NCBI GenBank assembly: GCA_019749945.1
Contig: JAIEPF010000021.1
Location: forward strand, 124,001-188,000
Source of the DNA: Burkholderiales bacterium
GTDB lineage: Bacteria; Pseudomonadota; Gammaproteobacteria; Burkholderiales; SG8-41
Reading direction: 5' to 3'
Length of the DNA: 64,000 nt
The notes under the pieces are model-generated. The model did no database searches and was not told the DNA's origin. It was given only the letters and a program-made list of their open reading frames with translations. The position numbers were made by a program, and so were the translations under genes. This document shows positions 15,608 through 24,881 of the stretch, in pieces (positions within the stretch are counted from its first letter, which is position 1; every line of letters begins with the position of its first letter).

Positions 15608-16889
15608 CCGCGTGCTCGCGGCTTATGCTGCCGCGGCGCTGCCGCTGGCTGCGGCGGCGCTGCCGGTGTACGTGCATGCGCCGAAGTTCTATTCCGGACT
15701 CGGGCTTGATCTGGCGCTGATCGGCGTGTTGTTGCTGGCGGTGCGTGTTCTCGATGCCGTCAGCGACCCCCTGCTCGGGCTGCTGGCCGATCGGGTGCCG
15801 CCGCGCTGGGGCGGACGCAAGGCGGTGCTGGTTGCGGCAGTGCCGGCGATTGCGGCCGGCATGTACCTGCTGTTTCATCCGCCCGCCTCGGGCGGCGGAC
15901 TTGCGTCGTGGCTCGCCTTGTCACTGGTCCTCGTCTATCTCGGCTTGAGCGCGGCCAGCATCAGTTACTTTGCGCTGGGCAGTGCCTGGTCGCGGGACTA
16001 TGCCGAACGCACGCGCATCACGGCCGCGCGCGGCGCCGCGGCACTCATCGGGGTGTTGCTCGCAGCGGCGCTGCCGGAATGGCTGGCGCAACGCTACGGC
16101 AATGCCGCGGGCCTGGAATTATTCAGCATCGTCTATGCGCCATTGCTGGTCGTCGCGGTTGCGCTGACGGTGCTGGCCGGGCCGCGGGTCGGAGCGGTTG
16201 CGGTCAGCGGAACCTTGCGCATCGGGGATGTGCTGCGGCCCTTGCGCAATCCGCGATTTCTGCGCCTCGCCGCGATTTTTCTGGTGAATGGGGTTGCCGC
16301 CGCGATTCCGGCGACGCTGGTGCTGTTCTACGTGGCCGATGTGCTGCAGCGGCCGGACCTGACGGCGCTGTTTCTGGTGCTGTATTTCACGGCGGGCGCC
16401 GCCGGCATGCCGGCATGGGTGCGCATTGCGGCGCATCTTGGCAAAGCGCGCGCCTGGCTGCTGGCGATGCTGCTGGCGGTGGCGGCATTCATCAGCGCCT
16501 GGTTCCTCGGACCCGGCGATGTCGCCGCATTCGCCATCGTCTGTGTGTTGTCGGGACTGGCTTTCGGCGCGGACCTCGCGTTGCCGGCGTCGCTGCTGGC
16601 CGATGTCATCGATGATGACGAAGGGCGCGACGGGCGGCCCGACGGCACTTATTTCGGGCTCTGGCATCTGCTCGAGAAACTCGCCCTTGCTTTGGCCGCG
16701 GGCCTGGCGCTGCCGCTGTTGCAGGTGCTGGGTTATGTGCCGGGGGTGATTGCCGGGGCCGGCTCTGCCTTGTCCTGGGTTTATGCGCTGCTGCCGTGCG
16801 CGATCAAACTCGCAGCGGCGCTGATGTTGTGGCTGTTCGCGCCGGAATCCTCACGCACAAAACTGTTGCTCAAAGGAGATGCATCATGA
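15591..16889 (+). CDS. MFS transporter, glycoside-pentoside-hexuronide-like
   Basis: The protein is 432 residues from the ATG at 15591, chosen because MAPLNNRVLAAYAAAALPLAAAALPVYVHAPKFY begins with the first membrane helix. Longer frames contain only out-of-frame sequence of the previous gene. About 12 hydrophobic segments are visible, with the RVLDAVSDPLLGLLADRV loop typical of the melibiose/GPH branch. Homologues sit in comparable gene groups next to CFA-like enzymes, so the cargo may be a lipid or lipid precursor rather than a sugar (inference). It overlaps both neighbours and ends in the ribosome site of the DUF3833 gene. Confidence 0.85.
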   Translation: MAPLNNRVLAAYAAAALPLAAAALPVYVHAPKFYSGLGLDLALIGVLLLAVRVLDAVSDPLLGLLADRVPPRWGGRKAVLVAAVPAIAAGMYLLFHPPASGGGLASWLALSLVLVYLGLSAASISYFALGSAWSRDYAERTRITAARGAAALIGVLLAAALPEWLAQRYGNAAGLELFSIVYAPLLVVAVALTVLAGPRVGAVAVSGTLRIGDVLRPLRNPRFLRLAAIFLVNGVAAAIPATLVLFYVADVLQRPDLTALFLVLYFTAGAAGMPAWVRIAAHLGKARAWLLAMLLAVAAFISAWFLGPGDVAAFAIVCVLSGLAFGADLALPASLLADVIDDDEGRDGRPDGTYFGLWHLLEKLALALAAGLALPLLQVLGYVPGVIAGAGSALSWVYALLPCAIKLAAALMLWLFAPESSRTKLLLKGDAS

Positions 16890-17413
16890 AAACGTGGCGG
16901 GCCGCGCTGGCCCTGATGTTGGTATTGGCGGGTTGCGGCACGGTTCCGGTGGAGCAGTACCGCGACGAGCGGCCCGTGCTCGACCTGCGCCGTTATTTTG
17001 ACGGCACGATTGACGCCTGGGGCATGTTCCAGGACCGCAGCGGCAAGGTGGTCAAGCGTTTTACTGTGCGCATCGACGCGAAATGGGAAGGTGACACCGG
17101 CACGCTCGATGAACATTTTGAGTATTCCGACGGCACGCGCAGCCGGCGGGTGTGGACCATTACCCGGATCGATGAACACCGCTATCGCGGCACCGCAGCC
17201 GATGTCGTCGGCGAGGCGCGCGGCGAGGCTTATGGTAATGCCTTGCGCTGGCAATACGTGCTGAACCTCGAGGTCGACGGCAAGACGTATGCCGTGGATT
17301 TCGACGACTGGATGTATCTGATGGACGGGCAGGTGATGCTCAATCGTTCGGTGATGAGCAAGTTCGGCTTCTACCTCGGCGAAGTGACGCTGAGTTTCCG
17401 CAAACGAACATGA
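16886..17413 (+). CDS. DUF3833 family lipoprotein
   Basis: The protein is 175 residues from the ATG at 16886 (ATGA overlap, AAAGGAG ribosome site 9 bp upstream). The N-terminus is a lipoprotein signal with lipobox LAGC and lipidated Cys17. The rest matches DUF3833: PVLDLRRYFDGTIDAWGMFQDRSGKVVKRF and FEYSDGTRSRRVWTI, ending in a beta-rich segment. It is predicted to be membrane-anchored in the periplasm, possibly a lipocalin-like lipid carrier. No biochemical role is known to me. It recurs in photostress/lipid clusters of this type. Confidence 0.88.
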   Translation: MKTWRAALALMLVLAGCGTVPVEQYRDERPVLDLRRYFDGTIDAWGMFQDRSGKVVKRFTVRIDAKWEGDTGTLDEHFEYSDGTRSRRVWTITRIDEHRYRGTAADVVGEARGEAYGNALRWQYVLNLEVDGKTYAVDFDDWMYLMDGQVMLNRSVMSKFGFYLGEVTLSFRKRT

Positions 17414-17437
17414 GGCCAGGGACAGGAGGCTGACTGC

Positions 17438-18214
17438 ATGAGTCTTAATCAACCCATCCGTGAATGGCGCGGAAAACGGGTGTGGGTGATCGGCGCCTCG
17501 AGCGGCATCGGCGCCGCGCTGGCGCGCGTTTTGCTGGTGCAGGGCGCGCGGGTGGCCTTGTCAGCGCGCAGCGCGCCGGGACTTGCGCAGATCGCGGCAA
17601 CGCCCGGCGCAAGGACACTGGTGTTGCCGCTGGATGTCACCGATGCGGCCGCCGTGGCACCGGCCCTGCAGCAGGTGGTGGCGGCCTGGGGCGGCATCGA
17701 CCTCGTGGTGTGGTGCGCGGGTTCGCACCATCCGGTGCGCGCCTGGGAGCTCGATGCGGCGGATGCGCGCCGTCTGGTCGATGTCAACCTGAATGGCGTG
17801 ATCAACGGGGTGCCCGCGGTGGTGAAACAATTGCTGCTGCAGAACGCCGGCGGCATGGCGATCGTGTCCAGCGTTGCCGGGTACGGCGGCCTGCCGACCG
17901 CGCTGGTTTATGGCGCGACCAAGGCGGCGCTGAGCAATCTCGCGGAGACGCTGTACCTGGACCTTGCGCCGCGCGGCATCGCGGTGTATCTGATCAATCC
18001 GGGATTCGTCAAAACGCCGCTGACCGACAGGAATACCTTCAAAATGCCGGCGTTGATCAGTGCCGACGAGGCGGCGCAGGAAATCATTGCCGGATTTGCG
18101 CGCGGCAGTTTTGAAATCCATTTTCCGCGGCGCTTCACGCTGTGCTTGAAGCTGCTGCGCTTGCTGCCCTACCGCTGGTATTTCGCACTGGTGCACAAGG
18201 GGACGGGATTGTGA
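17438..18214 (+). CDS. SDR family NAD(P)-dependent oxidoreductase (lipid operon)
   Basis: This 258-residue classical SDR has a cofactor motif GASSGIG at 19-25, a VVWCAG segment in place of NNAG, a catalytic Ser in IVSSVAG, and Tyr-x3-Lys in VYGATKAAL. The C-terminus (FPRRFTLCLKLLRLLPYRWYFAL) is hydrophobic and basic, suggesting membrane association, as in acyl-chain reductases. A GGAGG ribosome site lies 10 bp upstream of the ATG. It follows the DUF3833 gene by 24 bp and overlaps the NTF2-like gene by 1 bp. It probably acts on a lipid intermediate (inference). Confidence 0.87.
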   Translation: MSLNQPIREWRGKRVWVIGASSGIGAALARVLLVQGARVALSARSAPGLAQIAATPGARTLVLPLDVTDAAAVAPALQQVVAAWGGIDLVVWCAGSHHPVRAWELDAADARRLVDVNLNGVINGVPAVVKQLLLQNAGGMAIVSSVAGYGGLPTALVYGATKAALSNLAETLYLDLAPRGIAVYLINPGFVKTPLTDRNTFKMPALISADEAAQEIIAGFARGSFEIHFPRRFTLCLKLLRLLPYRWYFALVHKGTGL

Positions 18215-18657
18215 TGAATGACCGTGTTGATGCGCTGGTGCATTTTTTCGAAACCCTGACACCGCAATCGCTGGCCGGTCTGCCGCGTTTTTATGCCGCG
18301 GACTGCCGCTTCAAGGATCCGTTCAACGATGTAAACGGGTTGCACGCGCTGGAGACGATTTTCCGCCACATGTTCGATCAGCTCGATGCGCCGCGTTTTA
18401 TCGTGCTCGAACGCGTGGTGGAGATGCCGCGCGTGCTGCTGACCTGGGATTTCGAATTCCGTTTTCGCCGCTGGCAACCGCAGCTTATACGGCGCATCCA
18501 CGGCGCAAGCCTGCTGACCCTTGATGATGCGGGGTTGGTGGCGGTGCACCGCGACTATTGGGATGCCGCAGAGGAACTGTATGAAAAACTGCCGGGTATC
18601 GGCGTTTTGCTGCGCCTGCTGAAACGGCAGGGGCGCCCCCGGACACCCCCGAAATAA
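18214..18657 (+). CDS. NTF2/SnoaL-like protein
   Basis: The protein is 147 residues from the ATG at 18214 (TGATG overlap). A GTG one codon earlier is also possible. The N-terminal helix plus FYAADCRFKDPFNDVNG and a central strand-rich part ending VAVHRDYWDAAEELYEKLPGIG give the alpha+beta cone pattern of SnoaL/NTF2-like proteins. The C-terminal tail is basic. Members of this fold include isomerases and ligand-binding proteins. The role here is unknown beyond its place as the last gene of the lipid operon. The gene is convergent with dolP. Confidence 0.75.
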   Translation: MNDRVDALVHFFETLTPQSLAGLPRFYAADCRFKDPFNDVNGLHALETIFRHMFDQLDAPRFIVLERVVEMPRVLLTWDFEFRFRRWQPQLIRRIHGASLLTLDDAGLVAVHRDYWDAAEELYEKLPGIGVLLRLLKRQGRPRTPPK

Positions 18658-18665
18658 CTCATCAA

Positions 18666-18692
18666 CCCGTTGTTTTTATTGATATTTTATCG
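18666..18692. repeat. AT-rich tract, family member 2 (convergent gene ends)
   Basis: The tract in the 39 bp convergent gap contains TTGTTTTTATTGAT at 18670-18683, the reverse complement of the core at 7499-7515. It includes a T-run but no strong stem, so any terminator function would be weak. It may mark the boundary of the lipid operon. Confidence 0.5.
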
Positions 18693-18696
18693 GACT

Positions 18697-19263
18697 TCAG
18701 TCCAGGTATTCAAACACCCGGACCACCTTGCGCACGCCGCCAGTGGTGCGCGCGATTTCGGTGGCGTCCGCGGCCTCCTGTTTCTTGACCATGCCCAGCA
18801 GGTAGACCACGCCGTTTTCGGTCACCACCTTGACATGCACGGGGCTGAATTTTCCGGCGTCGACAAAACGCGCCTTGACCTTGGAGGTGATCACCGAATC
18901 GTTGGTGCGCGCCTGCAGCGAGGCATTGCCCGATACCTGGAGTTCGTTGAACACGCTGCGCACATTGTCCACCGCGCGCGTAATGCGTTCGGCATCCGCT
19001 TTTGCCGCCTCACTCGGCACTTCGCCGGTCAGCAGCACCGCGCGGTTGTAGCTGGTGATATTGATGTGCGCGTCCTTCACTTTTTCCTCGATCCGGCTCG
19101 CCGCCTTGATTTCGATGCCCTGGTCTTCGGTGATGGTGCCCACGGTGCGGCGGTCTTCGCCGACGATGAAGCCGGTCGCGGCGGCGCCGCCGACGGCCAC
19201 GGCCATGCATCCGGAGAGGACGGGCAGCAAAGCAATAAAGGCCAGTGTCAGTAACTTGTGCAT
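18697..19263 (-). CDS. dolP: BON domain lipoprotein (DolP/YraP-like)
   Basis: This 188-residue outer-membrane lipoprotein has a lipobox LSGC with Cys19 and two BON domains (about 50-115 and 120-188, the second containing VKVVTENGVVYLLGMV). In E. coli, DolP binds anionic phospholipid and supports outer membrane integrity. The gene order here (rsmI, lpoA, yraN, SIS protein, dolP) is that of E. coli, except that rsmI is inverted. This supports orthology. The start ATG (MHKLLTLAF) has an AGGAGCTG ribosome site. Confidence 0.88.
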   Translation of the reverse strand: MHKLLTLAFIALLPVLSGCMAVAVGGAAATGFIVGEDRRTVGTITEDQGIEIKAASRIEEKVKDAHINITSYNRAVLLTGEVPSEAAKADAERITRAVDNVRSVFNELQVSGNASLQARTNDSVITSKVKARFVDAGKFSPVHVKVVTENGVVYLLGMVKKQEAADATEIARTTGGVRKVVRVFEYLD

Positions 19264-19281
19264 TTATTCAGCTCCTGAAAA

Positions 19282-20244
<963 letters not shown>

Positions 20245-20261
<17 letters not shown>

Positions 20262-21375
20262 GTGGTGCCGGATCCGTCGCCTGCGGGCGACCTTCGCTGT
20301 AACGCCCCGAGACCAGTTCCCGCTCGATATACCCGTCCGCGCCCAGCGTCAGCTGTCCGGTCACGCCGTCGAGGCGGATGTCGCGGGCACCGCTGAGCAG
20401 CAACTGGGCGATGCGCCAGGCGTCGATGCCGAGCGCGTAAAACCGTTCCAGATCCATGGACGCCAGTGCTTTCGGCCGGGCGTAAACCATGACCGCGGCA
20501 TGATTGGGTTCGAGCAACCACGGCATGTCTACGAAATTCACGCCCGCCAGGTCGAATCCGGCGAGCGGTCCCTGGTCGCCGGCATGTACACCGGAGGTGG
20601 CGTACACCGGGGTCGCGCCCAGATAGGGGCGCACGATGCGGGCTTCGGCATAACCCAGTGCCAGAAAGTACATGTCGGCGGCACCGCCGCCGCGCGTGAT
20701 TGCTTTAAGCCTTTCCGGGTCGGGCGTGTATGCGATGTCAGTGATCACCCTGCCGCCCAGCCGCATGAACTCGCCGGCGAAAGCGGCCTGCATGCGGCGT
20801 TCCACCGGGCTGCCGCCGTTGAGGGTGACGGCATTGCGGCGGCCGTCGCGCCAGGCGATTCGCGCCACCTGCCGTGCTTCTGTTTCGATCTGCAGGCTCA
20901 GCAGGTAGAGGTTGCCGGGATTGCGTCCGGTGTTGTCCGGAACGTTGAGCGCCAGCGTGGGCACCGGTACCGGTTCGCCGAAGGCCAGAGCGGTGACGGC
21001 ATCCCGCGTCAGCGGTCCGACAACGATCTGCGCGCCGGCGGCGACGGCGGCGCGATAAGCCTCGAGCACGCCGGCCACGTCCTCGGAGACCGCATATTCG
21101 CGTACCGGCAGCGATGTTTTGCCCGGATTTTTGGCGGCAGCCCGGAAGCCGTCGCGCAGCGCAGTCGCGTGACGGCCGAAAATTTTTGAATTGACCGGCA
21201 GCAGCAGCGCGATGTGCGGCACCTGTGCCGTTGCAGCCACCGTGCCGCTTTGTGCCGGCGCATCGCTGGCCAATGCGGCAGCCGCTCCGTATAGTGCAAG
21301 CAGGCAGGCGGTGATGGTTGCCGCAATGCGGGCCGCAGCAATGCGTTGCATATATTGCAACAGTTGATGAATCAT
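20245..21375 (-). CDS. lpoA: Penicillin-binding protein activator LpoA-like
   Basis: The protein is 376 residues with a signal peptide at about 1-37 and a type I periplasmic-binding-protein fold: HIALLLPVNSKIFGRHATALRDGFRAA and AQIVVGPLTRDAVTALA. It corresponds to the C-terminal half of E. coli LpoA, which activates PBP1A from the outer membrane. The N-terminal TPR half is missing, as in other shortened homologues. No lipobox is seen near the signal peptide, so it may be soluble in the periplasm. A perfect palindrome GTTGCA-TATAT-TGCAAC lies at 21345-21361 inside the first codons. The gene diverges from rsmI. Confidence 0.85.
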
Positions 21376-21432
21376 CCGGGTAATCCGGCAGTGGGACGGT
21401 GCGTGGACACAGATCGCGGGATGGCGGGTTAG

Positions 21433-22299
21433 ATGACAGCGGTGAACAAGGCGACATTATATGTAGTCGCCACACCCATCGGGAATCTCGGTGACATCAC
21501 CCTGCGCGCGCTGGAAGTGCTGAAGGCCGCGGATATGATTGCCGCCGAGGATACCCGGGTCACGATGCGCCTGCTCAACCGTCACGGCATCGCCGGCAAA
21601 CTGCTGGCCGTGCACGAACACAACGAACGTCGCGCGGCGGAACGCGTGACCGGCCTGCTGGCTGAGGGCAAAACGGTGGCGCTGGTCAGTGATGCCGGCA
21701 CACCGGGCATTGCCGATCCGGGTGCTCAGGTGGTGGCTGCGGTGCGCGCCGCGGGTTTTGCGGTGGTGCCGATACCCGGACCCAATGCGGCCGCGGCGGT
21801 ATTGTCAGCCAGCGGTTTCGAGGCGAGCCGCTTCCTGTTCTGCGGTTTTCTGCCGGCACGCGCGGCCGAACGCCGTCGCGAGCTGGCGGAGCTCGCCGCG
21901 CAGACTGCGCTGCTGGTGTTTTACGAGGCGCCGCATCGCGTGGCCGACAGCGTTGCCGACCTGTGCGCCGCCTTCGGCGGCGAGCGCCATATCGTCATTG
22001 CGCGCGAGCTGACCAAAATTCACGAAACCCTGCACCGTTGCCGCCTCGATGAGGCCGTGGCATGGCTCGCGGCCGACGATAATCACCGGCGCGGGGAGTT
22101 TGTGCTGGTGGTGGAGGGCGCGGTTGCTGCGGAACCCGCTTCGTCCGCGCCGGATGTGGAGGCGGTGCTGAAAACCCTGCTCGCCGAGTTGCCGGTAAAG
22201 CAGGCGGTGGCGCTGGCGGTGAAACTGACCGGCGGCAATCGCAACGCAATCTACAAACTTGCGCTCACGCTTAAAGGTAAAAGTCAGGGCGAAACATGA
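21433..22299 (+). CDS. rsmI: 16S rRNA (cytidine1402-2'-O)-methyltransferase
   Basis: This 288-residue tetrapyrrole-methylase-fold enzyme has [22 protein letters not shown] at the N-terminus, [23 protein letters not shown] and [15 protein letters not shown], all hallmarks of RsmI (YraL). It methylates the 2'-O of C1402 in the decoding centre using SAM. Length is normal (E. coli 286). The gene is divergent from lpoA across 57 bp, an arrangement shared with E. coli. Confidence 0.95.
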   Translation: MTAVNKATLYVVATPIGNLGDITLRALEVLKAADMIAAEDTRVTMRLLNRHGIAGKLLAVHEHNERRAAERVTGLLAEGKTVALVSDAGTPGIADPGAQVVAAVRAAGFAVVPIPGPNAAAAVLSASGFEASRFLFCGFLPARAAERRRELAELAAQTALLVFYEAPHRVADSVADLCAAFGGERHIVIARELTKIHETLHRCRLDEAVAWLAADDNHRRGEFVLVVEGAVAAEPASSAPDVEAVLKTLLAELPVKQAVALAVKLTGGNRNAIYKLALTLKGKSQGET

Positions 22300-22348
22300 G
22301 CCGCGGGATTTTACTGTTGGCCATGCAGCGTTTACCATGCAAGCCGTC

Positions 22349-23398
22349 ATGAACTCATTTGCCACCACGATTACGATCACCCGCCCCGACGACTGGCACC
22401 TGCACCTGCGCGATGGTGCTGCGATGCGTGATGTGCTGCCGCATACCGCAGAGCGCTTCGCGCGCGCCATCGTGATGCCCAACCTGAAGCCGCCGGTGAC
22501 CACCACTGAACTGGCGCTGGCCTACCGCGACCGCATCCGCGCCGCCTTGCCCGCGGGCAGCCGTTTCGAGCCGCTGATGACCTTGTATTTGACTGACAAT
22601 ACACCGCCGCAGGAAATCGACAAGGCAAAGAAAAGCGGCGCGGTGCATGCGGTGAAGTATTATCCGGCGGGCGCGACCACCAATTCCGACTCCGGCGTGA
22701 CCGCGCTGGAAAAATGTTATCCGGTGCTGGCCGCACTGGAAAAAGCCGGCATGCCGCTGCTGGTGCATGGTGAAGTGACTGATGCGGACGTCGACGTCTT
22801 CGACCGCGAGCGCGTGTTCATCGAGCGCACGCTGGCGCCGCTGGTGGAGCGTTTCCAGGGATTGAAGGTGGTGATGGAGCACATCACCACGCGCGAAGCC
22901 GCCGCGTTTGTCACGGCAGCGCCGGCAAGGGTGGCGGCAACGCTGACGCCGCAGCACCTGCTGCTTAACCGCAATGCGCTGTTCAGCGGCGGTGTGCGGC
23001 CGCACAACTACTGTCTGCCGATCCTCAAGCGTGAAACCCACCGTGCGGCGCTGGTGGCTGCGGCGACCGCCGGCAACCCGAAATTTTTCCTCGGCACCGA
23101 CAGCGCGCCGCATGCGCGGCATACCAAGGAAAATGACTGCGGCTGCGCCGGCATGTACACCGCGCATGCCGGCATCGAGTTGTATGCCGAAGCGTTCGCG
23201 GCAGCGGGTGCGCTTGACCGCCTCGAAGGGTTCGCCAGCCATTACGGCGCGGATTTTTACGGGCTGCCGCGCAATCAGGACAAGATCACGCTCAAGCTGG
23301 AACCCTGGGATGTGCCGGCGAGTGTGCCGTTTGGCGCCGACACGCTGGTACCGATGCGCGCCGGCGCCGCGGTCCAGTGGAGGATCGCCGGCTCTTGA
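22349..23398 (+). CDS. pyrC: Dihydroorotase
   Basis: The protein is 349 residues from the ATG at 22349. An ATG at 22337 would add four residues. The N-terminal metal motif [10 protein letters not shown] is immediate, as in E. coli PyrC. The carboxylated Lys region is [14 protein letters not shown], and the later metal site is [15 protein letters not shown]. The enzyme interconverts carbamoyl aspartate and dihydroorotate in pyrimidine synthesis and needs two zinc ions. The stop overlaps the probable start of the ChaC-like gene. Confidence 0.95.
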   Translation: MNSFATTITITRPDDWHLHLRDGAAMRDVLPHTAERFARAIVMPNLKPPVTTTELALAYRDRIRAALPAGSRFEPLMTLYLTDNTPPQEIDKAKKSGAVHAVKYYPAGATTNSDSGVTALEKCYPVLAALEKAGMPLLVHGEVTDADVDVFDRERVFIERTLAPLVERFQGLKVVMEHITTREAAAFVTAAPARVAATLTPQHLLLNRNALFSGGVRPHNYCLPILKRETHRAALVAAATAGNPKFFLGTDSAPHARHTKENDCGCAGMYTAHAGIELYAEAFAAAGALDRLEGFASHYGADFYGLPRNQDKITLKLEPWDVPASVPFGADTLVPMRAGAAVQWRIAGS

Positions 23399-24015
23399 GC
23401 GTCCCCGTATCAAGGCATTCGCCCGGCGCCGGACTGGCGCCGTTGCCGCAGGACGATCCTTTTCATTACAGCCAGCTTGATCTGCCGCGGGATGAGCTGT
23501 GGATATTCACCTACGGTTCATTGATGTGGGATCCCGGATTTCGCTTCAAGGCCGCTGTGCCGGCATTGCTGCGCGGTTATCACCGCGCATTCTGCATTTA
23601 CTCCAGCCGTTATCGCGGCACGGTGTCGGCACCGGGGCTGGTGCTTGGTCTCGATCGGGGCGGAGCCTGCAAGGGCAGGGCGTATTGCGTGGCGGCCGCG
23701 GATATTCCCGATGCGCTGGAAGCCTTGTGGCTGCGCGAGATGCGGCGGCGGGTGTACGTGCCGCGGCTGTTGCCGGTCGGCATGAGTGCCGGCCGCCGGA
23801 TGGCCTTGACCTTCCTCGCCAACCGTTGTCATGACGGTTACGCCGGACAATTGGAGCTTGATAACGCGGCTGCAATCATCGCCGCCTGTTGCGGCGAACG
23901 CGGACCCAATGTCGATTACCTGGTGAATACGCTGCGCCATCTCGATGAACTCGGCGTACATGACCGCCATTTGCACGATCTGCTGGCGGCCGTACGCGCG
24001 CGCGAAGCGCGTTGA
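23395..24015 (+). CDS. ChaC-like gamma-glutamylcyclotransferase
   Basis: The protein is about 206 residues. The TTG at 23395 is preferred because GGAGGA lies about 11 bp upstream and the start overlaps the pyrC stop. A GTG at 23377 is the alternative. The family motif [15 protein letters not shown] (substrate loop YGSL) is at about 34-48, and the catalytic Glu is expected in the [13 protein letters not shown] region. ChaC proteins release 5-oxoproline from glutathione or gamma-glutamyl peptides. The gene ends just before rnpB. Confidence 0.82.
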   Translation: MSVPVSRHSPGAGLAPLPQDDPFHYSQLDLPRDELWIFTYGSLMWDPGFRFKAAVPALLRGYHRAFCIYSSRYRGTVSAPGLVLGLDRGGACKGRAYCVAAADIPDALEALWLREMRRRVYVPRLLPVGMSAGRRMALTFLANRCHDGYAGQLELDNAAAIIAACCGERGPNVDYLVNTLRHLDELGVHDRHLHDLLAAVRAREAR

Positions 24016-24050
24016 GCCGACATAAAATATCCGGATGAGTGGCGTCCACA

Positions 24051-24059
24051 TGATAAAAT
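24051..24059 (+). promoter_or_regulatory. Extended -10 promoter of rnpB
   Basis: TGaTAAAAT at 24051-24059 fits an extended -10 (TG-N-TATAAT) whose start point would fall about 7 bp later, at the 5' end of the RNase P RNA. No good -35 is visible, which an extended -10 can tolerate. A similar CATAAAAT lies at 24021-24028. Confidence 0.45.
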
Positions 24060-24066
24060 CCGCGGC

Positions 24067-24555
24067 GAAGCTGGCCAGGCAGCCGCTGTGCGCGGAACAA
24101 ACCGGACAAGGCAACTTGTCCGTGCCGCGCATAGAGGAAAGTCCGGGCTCCACAGGGTAGGGTGACGGGTAACGCCCGTCCGCCGTGAGGCGAGGAACAG
24201 GGCCACAGAGAACGAACCGCCGATGGCCGTCCGACTTGCGGCGCGCAAGCGCCGCAAAGTCTCCCTTAAATGGGGTGGGGGGTGTGTGAGCATTCCCGAA
24301 AGGGGGTGCGCAAGCGCTCCCGCAATTCTCGCAAGTGAATTGCGGCGGATCAGGTAAGGGTGAAAAGGTGCGGTAAGAGCGCACCGCGTTCGCGGTAACG
24401 CGAACGGCGCGGTAACCTCCACCCGGAGCAACACCGAATAGGCAAGCGTTGACGCGTCCCGCCGAGCTTGCGGGTAGGTGGCTTGAGCCGCGCAGTAATG
24501 CGCGGCCCAGAGGAATGGCTGTCCACGACAGAACCCGGCTTAACGGCCAGCTTCA
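24067..24555 (+). ncRNA. rnpB: RNase P RNA, bacterial type A, with enlarged P9 region
   Basis: The ends pair to form P1 (24067-24076 with 24545-24554). The conserved core GAGGAAAGTCCGGGCTCC is at 24134-24151. The stretch GGATCAGGTAAGGGTGAAAAGG and the following GTGCGGTAAGAGCGCACC match type A RNAs, as does the 3' part with CCACGACAGAACCCGGCTTA. The RNA is about 489 nt, against 377 in E. coli. The excess lies between CGCCGATGGCC and GGATCAGG, where E. coli has one short P9 hairpin and this sequence has about 120 nt with several hairpins. As the catalytic part of RNase P it trims tRNA 5' leaders. Confidence 0.95.
24227..24346 (+). other. Expanded P9 domain of RNase P RNA
   Basis: This segment contains a 12 bp hairpin with a GCAA tetraloop and one bulged A (24233-24261), an 8 bp hairpin with a GAAA loop (24290-24309), and an 8 bp hairpin ending in a C-G pair and GCAA loop (24321-24344). 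The strand 24302-24309 can alternatively pair with 24314-24321 around another GCAA loop. The hairpins have GNRA-type tetraloops, suggesting tertiary docking. The assignment to P9 is by comparison with the E. coli RNA from memory. Confidence 0.7.
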
Positions 24556-24573
24556 CTTTTCCTTGAGCTTTCA

Positions 24574-24600
24574 GTGCGCTGTCGCCGGGTGGCGACGCAC
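24574..24600 (+). terminator. Hairpin downstream of rnpB
   Basis: A 6 bp stem GTCGCC/GGCGAC with GGGT loop is extended by GTGC/GCAC across a 3-base bulge. There is no T-run, so it would be a processing or Rho-type end rather than a classical intrinsic terminator. Confidence 0.4.
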
Positions 24601-24663
24601 CAATCCGCTGTAATTGCCTGATTTTTAAGCATAATTACTTAATGCGCTACTTTCAGTACGCGC

Positions 24664-24700
24664 AATATCCTATTGTTTTTATTGATTTATTACCCCAAGA
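24664..24700. repeat. AT-rich tract, family member 3 (rnpB-mraZ gap)
   Basis: The tract contains TATTGTTTTTATTGATT at 24671-24687, the exact reverse complement of the 17-mer at 7499-7515. The remainder of the gap between rnpB and mraZ (24601-24774) is otherwise featureless to me. Confidence 0.5.
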
Positions 24701-24774
24701 AAAAACAGTAAAAATCGGGGTCAACAAGTTGCTGTAAGTCGTTGTCCTTAAAAAGAAATTTGGTAATTCGACCC

Positions 24775-24803
24775 TTGACCCGCATCGCCCAGTTATTTAT
24801 AGT
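24775..24803 (+). promoter_or_regulatory. dcw cluster promoter (Pmra)
   Basis: TTGACC (24775-24780), a 17 bp spacer and TATAGT (24798-24803) make a near-consensus sigma-70 promoter. Transcription would start near 24810, inside the MraZ operator, leaving a leader of about 70 nt before mraZ. Confidence 0.8.
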
Positions 24804-24827
24804 GGGACGAAGTGGTAGAAAGTGGGA
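24803..24827 (+). promoter_or_regulatory. MraZ operator: three TGGNA direct repeats at 10 bp spacing
   Basis: TGGGA (24803-24807), TGGTA (24813-24817) and TGGGA (24823-24827) repeat every 10 bp on one face of the helix, directly downstream of the -10. This is the known MraZ (repressor of the dcw promoter) recognition pattern of TGGGN repeats separated by 5 bp. The middle copy is degenerate. Autoregulation of the cluster follows. Confidence 0.8.
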
Positions 24828-24881
24828 GAAATGCCTGCCGGACCTCCGGTTGTGCAGGGCTGCCACAGCGGAGGGGGACGC

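Noticed and set aside
24601..24774. Possible tRNA or small RNA gene between rnpB and mraZ
   Set aside because: No tRNA arms, CCA end or strong promoter were found. Only the AT-rich tract is notable.
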